50,558 bases of DNA from Planctomycetota bacterium (GTDB taxonomy: Bacteria; Planctomycetota; UBA1135; UBA2386), in NCBI GenBank assembly GCA_947444055.1, contig CANEYR010000023.1, positions 1 through 50,558 on the forward strand. Direction: 5' to 3'. Of this stretch, positions 37,462-46,963 are shown in pieces. Position numbers and translations under genes: made by a program. The notes below the pieces were generated by a model. That model had not been told where the DNA came from. It saw only the letters and a program-made list of their open reading frames with translations, and searched no databases. Position 1 is the stretch's first letter, and each line of letters starts with the position of its first letter.

Positions 37462-37873
37462 ATGCTCTCTTTGCGTTCCTCCCTGCGTCTGCCGACCGTG
37501 GCATCTTCCCTGCTCTTCGGTCGGCGACACCGACGAGATCGACCTCTACGAGAACGGCAAAGTCACCAACGGCGCCGGTGCGTGGCGCAGTGGCGAGAAC
37601 GGCGCCCACTACGGGTTGCTGATGCCGGGCACGCCGTTGCTCGGCAGCCGCTTCCACCAAGAGACGGCGCCGGCGCTGGCGATGGATCGCGCCGAAGTCG
37701 TTGCCGACGACGAGACGTTCGCTGGGCCCGATGGGCCGATCGCTGGCTGCGTGCACATCGCGACCACGACGCCGCTAGCGCCGCAAGAACGGTCGGCCCA
37801 GGTGCACGCCCCGGGCATCGGCAAGGTCAGCGACGGCCCGCTGCGGCTGGTTCGGCACGGCAAGCCGCGCTGA
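37462..37873 (+). pseudogene. Truncated remnant of a conserved secreted/hypothetical protein
   Basis: From 37526 to the stop at 37871 the sequence encodes a well-formed C-terminal domain beginning DTDEIDLYENGKV and containing GENGAHYGLLMPGTPLLGSR, AMDRAEVV and VHAPGIGKVSDGPLRLVRHG. I recall the same pattern from a conserved hypothetical family in many bacteria. A signal-peptide-like start (MLSLRSSLRLPTVASSLLF at 37462) is present just upstream but in a different frame, and the N-terminal part of the domain is missing. The simplest reading is an internal deletion plus frameshift. A shorter intact product from the TTG at 37412 cannot be excluded. Confidence 0.55.
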
Positions 37874-37914
37874 GCAACTCAAGTCGCCGCGGCCAGCCCT
37901 TCGATAGCACGGGC

Positions 37915-38640
37915 ATGTTGGACCTGCGGCGCCTGGCCAAGAACTTCGTCACGCCGTTTCGCCAGTATCTCGGCCGCCTGACGATCGCCGACCGCCACCT
38001 ACGCGGTGAGGGCATCGAGATCGGCGCCATGCAGGATCCGCTGCGCGTTCGTCGCGGCGTCAAAGTTCGCTACGTCGATTGGCTCAGCACCGAGGCGTTG
38101 CGCGCGATGCACCCCAACAAGGCCGGGCGGCACATCGTCACCGTCGACATCGTCGACGACGGCGAACGGCTGACCACGATCGCCGATCGCACGCAAGACT
38201 TCGTCATCGCCAACCACTTCCTCGAACACTGCGAAGACCCGATCGGCACGCTGCGCAACCTACTGCGGGTGGTGAAGCCAGGGGGCGTCGTCTACCTGTC
38301 CGTGCCCGACAAGCGGCACATCTTCGACCGCGACCGCCCATCGACCACGATCGAACATCTGCTGCGCGACCACGAGCAGGGCCCCGAGGGTTCGCGTCAA
38401 GGTCACTACGAAGAAGTGGTGCGGCTTGGCATGAAGGTGCAGGGCGAACCACAGGTCCGGACCGCGGTGCAAGAACTCGTGGCGCAGAAGTTCCGCATCC
38501 ACTTCCACTGCTGGGCGCAAACCGACTTCCTGAGCCTTCTGTGCATGCTGCAGGCGCGCGCGGGCTTCGCGCCGTTCGACGTGGCCGAGTTCGTGGCGAA
38601 CGAACGCGAGATGGTCGTGGTGTTGCGTCGGCTCTGCTGA
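37915..38640 (+). CDS. SAM-dependent methyltransferase, class I
   Basis: A 241-aa methyltransferase of the Methyltransf_11/23 type. The SAM-binding glycine loop appears as GEGIEIGAMQDPL, followed by the acidic strand VTVDIVDDGE. The core strand and loop FVIANHFLEHCEDP leads to LRVVKPGGVVYLSVPDK. The C-terminal HFHCWAQTDFLSLL segment may bind the acceptor; similar proteins are found with glycan or cell-envelope genes. It lies 41 bp after the pseudogene on the same strand. Substrate unknown. Confidence 0.83.
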   Translation: MLDLRRLAKNFVTPFRQYLGRLTIADRHLRGEGIEIGAMQDPLRVRRGVKVRYVDWLSTEALRAMHPNKAGRHIVTVDIVDDGERLTTIADRTQDFVIANHFLEHCEDPIGTLRNLLRVVKPGGVVYLSVPDKRHIFDRDRPSTTIEHLLRDHEQGPEGSRQGHYEEVVRLGMKVQGEPQVRTAVQELVAQKFRIHFHCWAQTDFLSLLCMLQARAGFAPFDVAEFVANEREMVVVLRRLC

Positions 38641-38820
38641 CCGCGACGACCGGTACGGTCTGGAGCATGGCGAAAAGGGCGGGCTGAACGTCGATCGGTT
38701 CCGCGGCCAGGGGGTTCGCGTAGGCGCGGTCAACCAATAGCGTGGCCCCCTTCGCACGGGCGGCCCCGCGTTTTCTCCCATCACCGCGTGCATTCTGCTG
38801 CAAACCGCTCTTCTCCTGAC

Positions 38821-39354
38821 ATGACCACCATCCGTCACCTGCTTTCGACCGCCCTGCTCGCCACCGCCGCCCTTGCGCAAACCACCGGCGTTCCCGGCAT
38901 CAACGACTACACGGTGAACGGCCTGGGTTCCGGCGCGACCTCATGCTCGTCGATGTGCTTCCCCAACGGCGGCGTCACCCTCAACCTCGCCGTCTCGGCC
39001 CCGGCCGGGTCCGTCGTGCTCGTGCTGTTCAACTTCTGCCCGTGCACGACCTGTTCGATCCCGGCCCCCACCAACTCGTGCTTGCCGAGCATTCCGCTGA
39101 CGGCGTGCGGCGGCAGCAACCAGTCGCTGGACATGAGCATGGTCGCCGCGTGCGGCATCGCGTTCACGGCGGTCATGACGACCAACACGGCGGGCACCCT
39201 GTCGATGCCGCTGACCATCCCGCCGATCGCCGGGGTGCCCTGCGCCAGCGCGGTGCTGTCGACGCAGGCCGTAGTGCTGAACACCTGCGGGCTCGGCCTG
39301 GTCGGCGTGCCCGGGCCGTTCGTGATGACGCAGTCGTTCACGCTGCTGTTCTGA
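38821..39354 (+). CDS. Secreted cysteine-rich protein
   Basis: A 177-aa protein with a clear signal peptide (cleavage likely after ATAALA near residue 20). The mature part is rich in Thr, Val, Pro and Cys, with paired cysteines (CSSMC, FCPCTTC) that should form disulfides outside the cytoplasm. Its strand-turn pattern (GVTLNLAVSAPAGSVVLVLF and a final FVMTQSFTL) resembles the beta-rich C-terminal module of the other secreted proteins in this window. The ATG at 38821 is directly before the signal peptide. Function unknown. Confidence 0.7.
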   Translation: MTTIRHLLSTALLATAALAQTTGVPGINDYTVNGLGSGATSCSSMCFPNGGVTLNLAVSAPAGSVVLVLFNFCPCTTCSIPAPTNSCLPSIPLTACGGSNQSLDMSMVAACGIAFTAVMTTNTAGTLSMPLTIPPIAGVPCASAVLSTQAVVLNTCGLGLVGVPGPFVMTQSFTLLF

Positions 39355-39413
39355 TCTTCGCGAGCGCGCAAGCGCGCAACCCTGCCTCCCTGCACCCGAC
39401 CCGAGGTGCTAGC

Positions 39414-39638
39414 ATGCGGCCCACCATGCCCCGCGAATTCGACGTTGTCATTGAGAAGGACGAGGAAGGCTTCTTCGTAGCCACGGTCCCCGCCCTGCCA
39501 GGCTGTCACACGCAGGCCCGCTCTCTCGATGACCTGATGAACAGAATCAAGGAAGCAATCACCTTGTGCCTCGAAGTCGAGGGCACGCCACCAAAGGCCT
39601 TGGACTTCGTCGGCGTGCAGCGAATTCGGGTTGCTTGA
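39414..39638 (+). CDS. hicB: HicB-family antitoxin
   Basis: A 74-aa HicB-type antitoxin: partial RNase H fold with FDVVIEKDEEGFFVATVPALPGCHTQ, then a helix (LDDLMNRIKEAITLCLE). A GAGG ribosome site at 39403-39406 supports ATG 39414; ATG 39426 matches the usual family start and is also possible. There is no helix-turn-helix or ribbon DNA-binding tail, as in the short HicB type. It overlaps the hicA start by TTGA. Normally it binds and blocks HicA; here the toxin reading frame is broken. Confidence 0.85.
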   Translation: MRPTMPREFDVVIEKDEEGFFVATVPALPGCHTQARSLDDLMNRIKEAITLCLEVEGTPPKALDFVGVQRIRVA

Positions 39639-39857
39639 GCCTCAAGGGTCCGGTCCGGCAAGCAACTCATCCGAGCGCTTGGGCGAATCGGATTCGAAGT
39701 TGTTCGTGTTCGCGGAAGTCATCACTTCCTCCGACACGCGGATGGCCGCTCAACAGTCGTCCCAGTGCATGGCAAGGAAGCGATCGGACCCGGCCTGCTG
39801 GGCAAGATCCTCCACGACTGCAGGATCACTCGTGACGAACTGACGCAGGTCCTCTGA
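39635..39857 (+). pseudogene. hicA: HicA toxin gene with single-base frameshift
   Basis: The frame immediately after hicB encodes a clear HicA: GKQLIRALGRIGFEVVRVRG, SHHFLRHADGR (catalytic histidine in GSHH), PVHGKEAIGPGLLGKIL and a typical end. That frame contains no ATG, GTG or TTG before the conserved region. A TTG at 39635 overlapping the hicB stop (TTGA) gives the expected MSLK start, but in a different frame. Dropping one G from the GGG at 39646-39648 would join them into a normal 73-aa HicA. So this is a +1 frameshift mutation, a sequencing error, or a programmed slip. Confidence 0.75.
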
Positions 39858-39946
39858 CGCCGCGGGAACGCAGAGCACCGCGGTAGAAACGACTGCGGAC
39901 AGCCGAAGCTGCCCGCAGTCGTGCGATCCATCGATCACCGCGTCGC

Positions 39947-42160
39947 TCAGTTGATGCCGAGCACCATCAGCAGCGCGTTCGAGATCACGAAGCCGAACGG
40001 GTTCTGACCGGGCGACAGCGTGACCGATTGCGACAGCAACTGCGCGCCGGAGAGCGACGGCGTTGACGGCAGCGTGTATGGCACCGAGGCACTGGCGCCC
40101 GGCGTCGCGAACTGCGTCAGGACGTCGAGACCGAGGTGCAGCGTGCAGCCCGGCATGCCGATCGACGTCAGGTCGATGCCCGGCGCGTACTGCGTCTGCG
40201 ACAACACCTGCAGGCCGAGCAGCGAGCCAGCCGGGATGTTGGTCGTGTTGAAGTTGAACGTCGTGCCGAGGATCGGCCGCGCCGAAGCCGCGAGTGCCAA
40301 CGCTGGCACCGAAGGCGCCCCTGGGTGGCAGAGGGCAAACCCGGTCGGCAGCGCTGCCGAGATGTCGATCGCACCCGGATCCGCCGCCCCGCCGCCGCGC
40401 GTGAAGCCGACCAACGTTTGCAGGGAACCTGTCGCCGCCTGGTAGATCACGTGCACGAGGCCGCTTGGATAGAACTGCCACTGGCAGGTGACGGTGCCGC
40501 CGCCGCTGTAGTTCGCGACGTTGACGAACGAGACCACGACGCGGCTGGCGTTGGCGTCAAACCGGATCGACCCACCGGGCGTCGATGGGTTGAGGTCGCG
40601 CCACACCGCCGCCCAGGTCGGTTGCCCGCCGAGGAAGGCACTTGCTGACGGCGTGTAGGACGTGCCGTTGTTCGCCGTCGAGACGAAGCCGTTCGAGCAA
40701 ACCCACAGGTTGTTGGTCGTGCTGCCCATGAACGGCAGCGCGAACGGGATCGCCTGCAGCGTGCCCGAGTCGTCCGTCAGCGCCAACGTGCTGCCAGCCG
40801 GAGTGATCCAGGCGCCCAACAGGCTGCTGACGGCGTAGCCACCAGCCGTCGGCGTCATCGTGAAGCCCGAGTTGGCGAGGTCGAACGAGAGTTCGTAGAA
40901 GCTGTTGGCACAGCCCGGCGTGCCGCCGCAGCCGGTGCCGACCGAGGTCACCTGCGCGAACGTCGAGCCGCTTGGCACCTTGGCCGCGACCGCGACGAAC
41001 AGGGCGCCCGGACCAACGCGCGCTTCGTCGAGCGTCACACCGCCATTGCCCGGCGCGAACGTGGCGTCGAAGCCGAAGTTGAAGATCTCGTTCCAGTTCA
41101 GCGGGTTGCTCGGCGGCGCCGTGAACACGATCTCGTTGCCGACTCGCGCCGACGTCCAATCGTTCAGCGGGTTGCCGTCGATGTCACGGAAGCTGAAGTT
41201 CGTGGCGACTGCGGACGCATCGATCGGCACGCGCAGCGTTGCACCGCCGCGGTTGTTGTCGACGTTGTGCACGGCGTACTCGTAGTGGTAGTTGCCACCG
41301 CCGAGCGACGTCGCCTTGGAACCGACGAAGAAGCGGCCGTCGTCGTTGCCGTTGCCGCCGCTGTTGAGGTCCGCGCCGGTCCAATGCTGCAGGATCGAGC
41401 CGAACACTTCGCCGACGGCGCTGTTGGCCACCGACCAATTGCTGCCGTTCCACGTCGCCGTCATGCCGCGCGACTTGATGTTGTCACCGCGAACGGCGAC
41501 CGCTTCGCCTTCATGGATGAGTTGGATGCCGTAGTAGTAGCTGCCCGCGACCAGCAGGTCCGTCTCCTTGATCGTGACGCGATTGGTGACCGGGTCGCTG
41601 ATGTTGATGGGGCTTTGGTTGCCGTCGTTGTTGCCGGGGGAGCCGACGTTCGGGAAGCCCTGGTCGAAGAACGAGCCGGTGTGTGGCCACGTGCCGAGCC
41701 ACGGATTGATCTCGTCGGCTGGGCCGAGGTTGCCGCGACCCGCGTTGTGGCCGGCGGTGTAGGTGTCCGAGCAGGTCACGCCCATCAGGTTGCCGCCGAT
41801 GCCGTTGCACGGGCCGCAGGCGCCGCTGGTGCTAGCCGACGTGAAGGCGTGCTTGCAGTACGAACGGTCGCTGATCTGCACCATGCGATCGCCGGACAAG
41901 CGCGTGATGATGAAGCCGAACTTCGGGTGGTTCTCGGCCATCTGCGCATACCACGGGATGCTGACCGAGCCCGGGTTGCACATCGTGTTGCGCATCGACA
42001 TGCCGACGACGCCGGCGGGATGGACGGCTGGGCTGCGGCCCCAGTAGGTGATGTTGTCGAGGGTCTCGAGGCGGCCGTTCAGGCCCACCACAGTGTTGGA
42101 TTGGGCCGAGAGTGCGCTGGCGAACGACACGCCAAGCGACAGCAGGAGATATCGATTCAT
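39947..42160 (-). CDS. Large secreted beta-rich protein
   Basis: A 737-aa secreted protein. The signal peptide covers about the first 21 residues (ending SALSA, then QSNTVV). The middle contains several cysteines and many Gly/Asn-rich strands; no catalytic motif is recognised. The last ~110 residues form a module also seen in neighbours: TTNIPAGSLLGLQVLS, a strand leading to SIGMPGCTLHLGLDVL, and NPFGFVISNALLMVLG. Start 42160 was chosen because it directly precedes the signal peptide. Such large exported proteins are common in Planctomycetota and may be part of the cell surface. Confidence 0.75.
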   Translation of the reverse strand: MNRYLLLSLGVSFASALSAQSNTVVGLNGRLETLDNITYWGRSPAVHPAGVVGMSMRNTMCNPGSVSIPWYAQMAENHPKFGFIITRLSGDRMVQISDRSYCKHAFTSASTSGACGPCNGIGGNLMGVTCSDTYTAGHNAGRGNLGPADEINPWLGTWPHTGSFFDQGFPNVGSPGNNDGNQSPINISDPVTNRVTIKETDLLVAGSYYYGIQLIHEGEAVAVRGDNIKSRGMTATWNGSNWSVANSAVGEVFGSILQHWTGADLNSGGNGNDDGRFFVGSKATSLGGGNYHYEYAVHNVDNNRGGATLRVPIDASAVATNFSFRDIDGNPLNDWTSARVGNEIVFTAPPSNPLNWNEIFNFGFDATFAPGNGGVTLDEARVGPGALFVAVAAKVPSGSTFAQVTSVGTGCGGTPGCANSFYELSFDLANSGFTMTPTAGGYAVSSLLGAWITPAGSTLALTDDSGTLQAIPFALPFMGSTTNNLWVCSNGFVSTANNGTSYTPSASAFLGGQPTWAAVWRDLNPSTPGGSIRFDANASRVVVSFVNVANYSGGGTVTCQWQFYPSGLVHVIYQAATGSLQTLVGFTRGGGAADPGAIDISAALPTGFALCHPGAPSVPALALAASARPILGTTFNFNTTNIPAGSLLGLQVLSQTQYAPGIDLTSIGMPGCTLHLGLDVLTQFATPGASASVPYTLPSTPSLSGAQLLSQSVTLSPGQNPFGFVISNALLMVLGIN

Positions 42161-42322
42161 AAGCAGAGGCGGTGGGCGCCTGGTGGACGGCGCCGAGCAT
42201 GGGGAAGGCCGAGACAACTTACCTCAAGCCACGGCAACGACAACCGCCGGAGCGACCTAGCGCTCACGAACCATTGCGACGCTCCCATCCCACCGCGGCG
42301 TGGGTCAGGGAGCCAGCGACCG

Positions 42323-43114
42323 CTACCTGCCTTGGTCTGGGCTCCGGCGATCCAGATGCGTGTAGCCGCCATCGACAAACAACCATTGCCCGGTCGTATG
42401 ACTGCTGCGCGGCGACGCCACGAACACCACTGCATCCGCGATCTCCTGCGTCGTCGTGAAGCGCCGCCCCAATGGCACCGACTGCTCGATGCGCGCGCGC
42501 TGCGCCAAGGGGTCCGTCTGCCGCGCCAGCCATTCCTCGTAGAGCGGCGTCCACACTTCGGCAGGCAACACCGCGTTGACCCTCACACCATGCACCGCAA
42601 GTTCGAGCGCCCATTCGCGCGTCAGCGCCAACAGCCCGCCCTTCGCCGCCGCGTAGCCCGATGTCCCACCTTGGCCGGTGACCGCGACCTTGCTGCCGAT
42701 GTTGACGATGGCGCCGCGAGAACGGCGCAAGGCCGACAACGCGAAGTGCACCAGCGCGTAGGCCGGCACCAGATTGGCGTGCAGCGAACCGACGAACGCG
42801 GCAACGCCAGCTAAGAGCCCAATGCTGTCGTTGCGCCCCGCATTATTGACGAGCACATCGATGCCGCCGAGTTGCTGTTCGGCCGTGGTGATCACGCGTT
42901 GGCAAGTCGCTCCGTCGGCGAGATCGCCCGCGACAAAGTGCACCACACCACCGGCGGCGCCAAGCGCCGTGCGCATCGCCTCCCCCGCCGCCACGTCGCG
43001 ATCCGCAACCAAGACCCGCGCCCCTTCCCGCAAGAACGTCTCGACGATCGCGCGGCCAATGCCGCGACAGCCACCGGTGACGACTACGGCCTTGCCAGTG
43101 AGCTGCAGATCCAT
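42323..43114 (-). CDS. Short-chain dehydrogenase/reductase
   Basis: A 263-aa classical SDR: cofactor loop TGGCRGIGRA, the NNAG motif, catalytic Ser in VNIGSKVA and the Tyr-x-x-x-Lys in GYAAAKGG, ending in DGGYTHLD. An upstream GGAA supports ATG 43114. It follows the FAH hydrolase gene by 19 bp on the same strand. In sugar-acid pathways (non-phosphorylating L-fucose, L-rhamnose or similar), an SDR oxidises a 3-deoxy-2-keto acid and an FAH-type enzyme cleaves the product, so this pair could do that; the exact sugar is unknown. Confidence 0.85.
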   Translation of the reverse strand: MDLQLTGKAVVVTGGCRGIGRAIVETFLREGARVLVADRDVAAGEAMRTALGAAGGVVHFVAGDLADGATCQRVITTAEQQLGGIDVLVNNAGRNDSIGLLAGVAAFVGSLHANLVPAYALVHFALSALRRSRGAIVNIGSKVAVTGQGGTSGYAAAKGGLLALTREWALELAVHGVRVNAVLPAEVWTPLYEEWLARQTDPLAQRARIEQSVPLGRRFTTTQEIADAVVFVASPRSSHTTGQWLFVDGGYTHLDRRSPDQGR

Positions 43115-43133
43115 GGCGGGTTCCTGGGCTCGT

Positions 43134-44042
43134 TCAATCGCTGGCGATGACCGGATTGCGCAACACGCCAAGGCCTGCGATCTCGACTTCGCAGACATCG
43201 CCCGGCTGCAGATAGACCGGCGGCTTGCGCGCGAAGCCAACCCCCGGCGGCGTGCCGGTGGCGATGACATCGCCGGGCTCGAGCGTGATGTGCTCGCTGA
43301 TCGCCGCGATCAACTGCGGGATCGTGAACACCAACTGGGCGGTCGTCGAATCCTGCATCGTCTTGCCGTTCAACCGCAGTTGGATGCGCAGCGCGTGCGG
43401 ATCCGGGATCTCGTCGGTGGTGGCGACGAACTCACCGAACGGCGCGAAGGTGTCGCACGACTTGCCGCGCTGCCACTGGCCATCGGCAAACTGGAAGTCG
43501 CGCGCCGACACGTCGTGGAAGTTGCAGTAGCCAAGCACGTGCTGCATCGCCGCCGACTCGCTGACGCGACTGGCCTGGCGGCCGATGACGACGCCGAGCT
43601 CCGCTTCGTAGTCGGTCTGCGTGCTGCCACGTGGAATGCGGATCGGGCCACCGGGTGCTTGCACACAGGTGACGAACTTGCTGAACAGCAGCGGGCGCTT
43701 TGGCAGTTCGACGTTCTGCTCGGCGGCGTGGTCGCGATAGTTCAAACCGACGCAGAGGATCTTGCCTGGCCGCGGCACGGGGGCGTGCAGCGTGACCTGG
43801 GAACGCACCAGCAAGGCTCCGGCCTTGCGCAGCCGTTCCAGCTCGGCTGGGGTCTGGGCGCGGGCGGCGAGGTCCTTGACCGCGCGATGGAACGGATCGG
43901 CGAGGTCGCAGATCGCCAGCGCATGGCTTGGCGTCAGCAAGCCGGTCGCGGCATGCGCCAGATCGAGCACGGCGCGGTTTTGGTCGAGCAGAAGGCCGGA
44001 GGCTGTGGAGCCAGAGGCACGAAGGAAGGCGACGAGTTTCAC
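43134..44042 (-). CDS. Fumarylacetoacetate hydrolase (FAH) family protein
   Basis: A 302-aa metal-dependent C-C hydrolase or hydratase. FAH marks are KILCVGLNYRDHAAE, the metal site in YEAELGVVIG, GYCNFHDVSARDFQ, and GDVIATGTPPGVGFARKPP. The GTG start at 44042 has AGGAACC in front. The N-terminal ~60 residues are a typical FAH_N domain. With the adjacent SDR it likely works in a sugar-acid degradation route such as 2,4-diketo-3-deoxy acid cleavage; other FAH members act on aromatic products, so substrate prediction is tentative. Confidence 0.88.
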   Translation of the reverse strand: MKLVAFLRASGSTASGLLLDQNRAVLDLAHAATGLLTPSHALAICDLADPFHRAVKDLAARAQTPAELERLRKAGALLVRSQVTLHAPVPRPGKILCVGLNYRDHAAEQNVELPKRPLLFSKFVTCVQAPGGPIRIPRGSTQTDYEAELGVVIGRQASRVSESAAMQHVLGYCNFHDVSARDFQFADGQWQRGKSCDTFAPFGEFVATTDEIPDPHALRIQLRLNGKTMQDSTTAQLVFTIPQLIAAISEHITLEPGDVIATGTPPGVGFARKPPVYLQPGDVCEVEIAGLGVLRNPVIASD

Positions 44043-44184
44043 GCGAGGTTCCTACAACAAGGGTGGCGCAGCGAACTGCACCAAGGCCCGCCGAGCAACC
44101 CTGCAAGTCGTTTCCCGACGCACCGCCCGCGCCCGCCGACCTTGGTATGCTGCGCCGCGCTCTCGCCCCAGAGCCCGCTCTCCC

Positions 44185-46890
44185 ATGCGCCACCACCTGC
44201 TCGCTGTCTGCGTCTTCGCGGCAGCATGCTCTTCGTTGCCCGTTTCCACCGGCGCTGTCGACGCCACTGACGCCCACAGCTACGAGCTGCGCGAGCAGCA
44301 GCGGGTGCGCAAGGCCCGCAACATCGATGCTGCTTCCAGTGGCGCTGCTCCCAGTGGCCCCGAGCAGGCGCGGCAGTGGCGCCACTTGCGTTGGCAGGAC
44401 GAGAACGGCGTCTTCGACCCGGCGTCAGTCGAGGCAGCGCGCACCGAGCGCGCGGCCAATGCCGCCTACCACGATGCGATCGACAATGCCGGCATCGGCC
44501 GCTTCGGCTGGACGGAGCGCGGGCCGAACAACATCGGTGGGCGCACGCGCAGCCTCGTCATCAACCCCGCGAACACGGCGGAGATGTGGGCCGGTGCGGT
44601 CGGGGGCGGCGTTTGGCGCAGCACCAATGCGGGCACTACGTGGTCGCCGATCAACGACCAGCTCGGCACGCTCGCGGTGTGCAGCCTAGCGTTGGTCGCC
44701 GGCACGCCAGTGACGCTGTATGCGGGCACCGGCGAAGGCTTCTACAACGGCGACGCGGTGGTCGGCAAAGGCATCTACAAGTCGACGGACGGCGGCCTCA
44801 CGTTCACGCAACTGACGGCCACCGCCGCGTGGACCTACACCAACCGCATCGCCGTACAGCCGAGCAATGCCAACACGCTGCTGGCAGCGACGCGTTCTCC
44901 CGGCGGCATCTACCGCAGCACCAACGCTGGCGCGTCGTGGACACTGGTGCGCAGTGCGACCGCGTGCATGCAGGTGTTGTTCGACCCCAACGACGGCAAC
45001 CAGTGCGTCGCCGACATCTACGAAAGCAGCGTGCATCGCGTCGTCTATTCGACGAACGGCGGGGCGACGTGGACCAACGCCGCGTCGGGCCTCATCAGCC
45101 AAGCGGGAACCAGCGGGCGCATCGAACTCTGCTATGCGAAGAGCGTGGCGAACATGGTCTACGCCTCGTGCGGCACCGGCGGCGGCCTGATCTGGCGCAG
45201 TGTCGATGGCGGCATCAACTGGGTGCAGCAGACGACGTCGGCTGGCTCCGGTGCGGCGTGGTACTACAACACGCTCTGGGTCGATCCGACCAACGCCAAC
45301 CTGCTCGTCACGGGCGCCTACCATCTCTACAAGTCGACCGATGCGGGCGTCACGCTCGCGGCGATCAGCAATGGCTACATCAACACCAGCCAGCCGCACC
45401 CCGACCAACATCAGGTCATCGCCGATCCCGGTTTTGATGGCGTCGCCAACCGCCGCGTCTACGTCACCAACGACGGCGGTGTCTACACGACGGCCAACAT
45501 CTACACGGCCTCGACCAGCAGCGGCTGGACGCGCAAAGAACAGAGCTACCGCGCCAGCCAGTTCTATGGCGCTGCGGGTGACGGCACCTCGGGGCGCATT
45601 ACCGGCGGCACGCAAGACAATGGCCACCTGACGCTGCCAGTCGGCAGCAACACAGCGGCGCTGACCTACGGTGGCGATGGTGGTTTCGCGGCGATCGACT
45701 GGGTCAACCCCAACTACATCTACGGCGAGTACGTCTACGCGCAGGTTCACCGTTCGAGCAATGGCGGCACCTCGGCCAGCTACATCGACGGCGGCATCAC
45801 CGAGGCCGGCAGTGCGGCCAACTTCATCGCGCCGATCCTGCTCGATCCCAACGATCCGCAGCGGCTGCTGGTCGGCGCCGCGAGCTTGTGGCTGACGACG
45901 AACGCGCGCGCCGGCAGCGTGCTCTGGTCGGCGATCAAGCCGACTGTCGGCTCCAACATCTCGGCGATCGCCGTCGCGCCCGGCGACGCCAACGTCATCT
46001 GGATCGGGCACAACAACGGCCACGTCTACAAGACCAGCAACGGCACCGCAGCGGTGCCGACGTGGACCGCCGTCGACAACAACAGCGCCCCCAATCCGCT
46101 GCCCAATCGCTACATCGGCCGCATCGTCATCGACCACAGCAACAGCTCGACGGTCTACATCGGCCTTGGCGGCTTCACCGGCGACAACCTGCACAAGACG
46201 ACCAACGGCGGCACCACGTGGGTCGATCTCACTGGCAGCGGCGTCACCGGCCTGCCATCGGCCCCCATCAACGGCGTCGCCCAGCACCCAAGTCTCAACG
46301 ATCGTCTCTATGTCGGCACCGAGGTCGGCATCTTCGCGAGCCACGACGGCGGCCTGACGTGGTCGACCAGCAACGATGGACCCGCGGATGTGTCCGTCGA
46401 CGAAGTCGTGTTCATGCACAACTCGACCACCTTGCTGGCAGCCACGCATGGCCGCGGCTTGTGGACGATCGCGATCTTCGAGCCAGCCGTCACGCAACTG
46501 GGCCCAGGCTGTGCGGGCACCAACGGTGTGCCCGTGCTCACCGCCACCCCACCGCGCATCGGTGAGACCGTGACGCTGACGTGCTCAAGCCTGCGGCCGA
46601 ATCACTTTGGCATCTTCTTGGTGGGCTTCTCGAACACGGTCGGCCTCGGCTTGCCGTTGCCGCTCGAGCTCACCGCGCTCGGCATGCCGAGCTGCTATGC
46701 GCGCTGCAGCACCGAGTTGCTGACCGGGGTGCTGAACGTCGGCGGCAGCATGCAAATGGCGCTGTCGCTGCCAGCGCTTACCTCCGCGCTCGGCACCTCG
46801 CTCTATGCGCAAGTGCTGGCAGAGGATCCCGGCATCAACGCGTTCGGCGCCGTGGTCAGCAACGGCATCGCTTTGACGGTGGGGAACTGA
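44185..46890 (+). CDS. Secreted beta-propeller with Asp-box/sortilin-like repeats
   Basis: A 901-aa exported protein. The N-terminus is hydrophobic with a lipobox-like FAAAC (Cys15), so it may be a lipoprotein. From about residue 110 to 770 there are many repeats like IYKSTDGGLTFT and IYRSTNAGASWT (Asp-box type, SxDxGxTW), which form the blades of sortilin/VPS10-like or neuraminidase-like propellers. No catalytic site is evident. The last ~130 residues (starting TQLGPGCAGTNG) are a module shared with other secreted proteins here. Likely role: binding surface or extracellular partner. Confidence 0.82.
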   Translation: MRHHLLAVCVFAAACSSLPVSTGAVDATDAHSYELREQQRVRKARNIDAASSGAAPSGPEQARQWRHLRWQDENGVFDPASVEAARTERAANAAYHDAIDNAGIGRFGWTERGPNNIGGRTRSLVINPANTAEMWAGAVGGGVWRSTNAGTTWSPINDQLGTLAVCSLALVAGTPVTLYAGTGEGFYNGDAVVGKGIYKSTDGGLTFTQLTATAAWTYTNRIAVQPSNANTLLAATRSPGGIYRSTNAGASWTLVRSATACMQVLFDPNDGNQCVADIYESSVHRVVYSTNGGATWTNAASGLISQAGTSGRIELCYAKSVANMVYASCGTGGGLIWRSVDGGINWVQQTTSAGSGAAWYYNTLWVDPTNANLLVTGAYHLYKSTDAGVTLAAISNGYINTSQPHPDQHQVIADPGFDGVANRRVYVTNDGGVYTTANIYTASTSSGWTRKEQSYRASQFYGAAGDGTSGRITGGTQDNGHLTLPVGSNTAALTYGGDGGFAAIDWVNPNYIYGEYVYAQVHRSSNGGTSASYIDGGITEAGSAANFIAPILLDPNDPQRLLVGAASLWLTTNARAGSVLWSAIKPTVGSNISAIAVAPGDANVIWIGHNNGHVYKTSNGTAAVPTWTAVDNNSAPNPLPNRYIGRIVIDHSNSSTVYIGLGGFTGDNLHKTTNGGTTWVDLTGSGVTGLPSAPINGVAQHPSLNDRLYVGTEVGIFASHDGGLTWSTSNDGPADVSVDEVVFMHNSTTLLAATHGRGLWTIAIFEPAVTQLGPGCAGTNGVPVLTATPPRIGETVTLTCSSLRPNHFGIFLVGFSNTVGLGLPLPLELTALGMPSCYARCSTELLTGVLNVGGSMQMALSLPALTSALGTSLYAQVLAEDPGINAFGAVVSNGIALTVGN

Positions 46891-46963
46891 TTCAAGGCCC
46901 ACCGCCAGAGCGAACGCCTCACAGCGAACCGATCGTTCCCGCGATGCCGTTCGCCCGCGCCAC

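Noticed and set aside
34384..38640. Open frame of about 1,400 codons on the plus strand opposite the helicase gene
   Set aside because: It is the antisense shadow of the helicase-nuclease gene: composition is dominated by Arg, His, Gln and Pro with no recognisable domain. Only its last 241 codons (37915-38640) are a real gene.
38647..38803. Minus-strand frame after the methyltransferase gene resembling a small protein
   Set aside because: The frame continues deep into the antisense of the methyltransferase, has no ribosome site and shows no family motif; the 180-bp gap otherwise appears empty.
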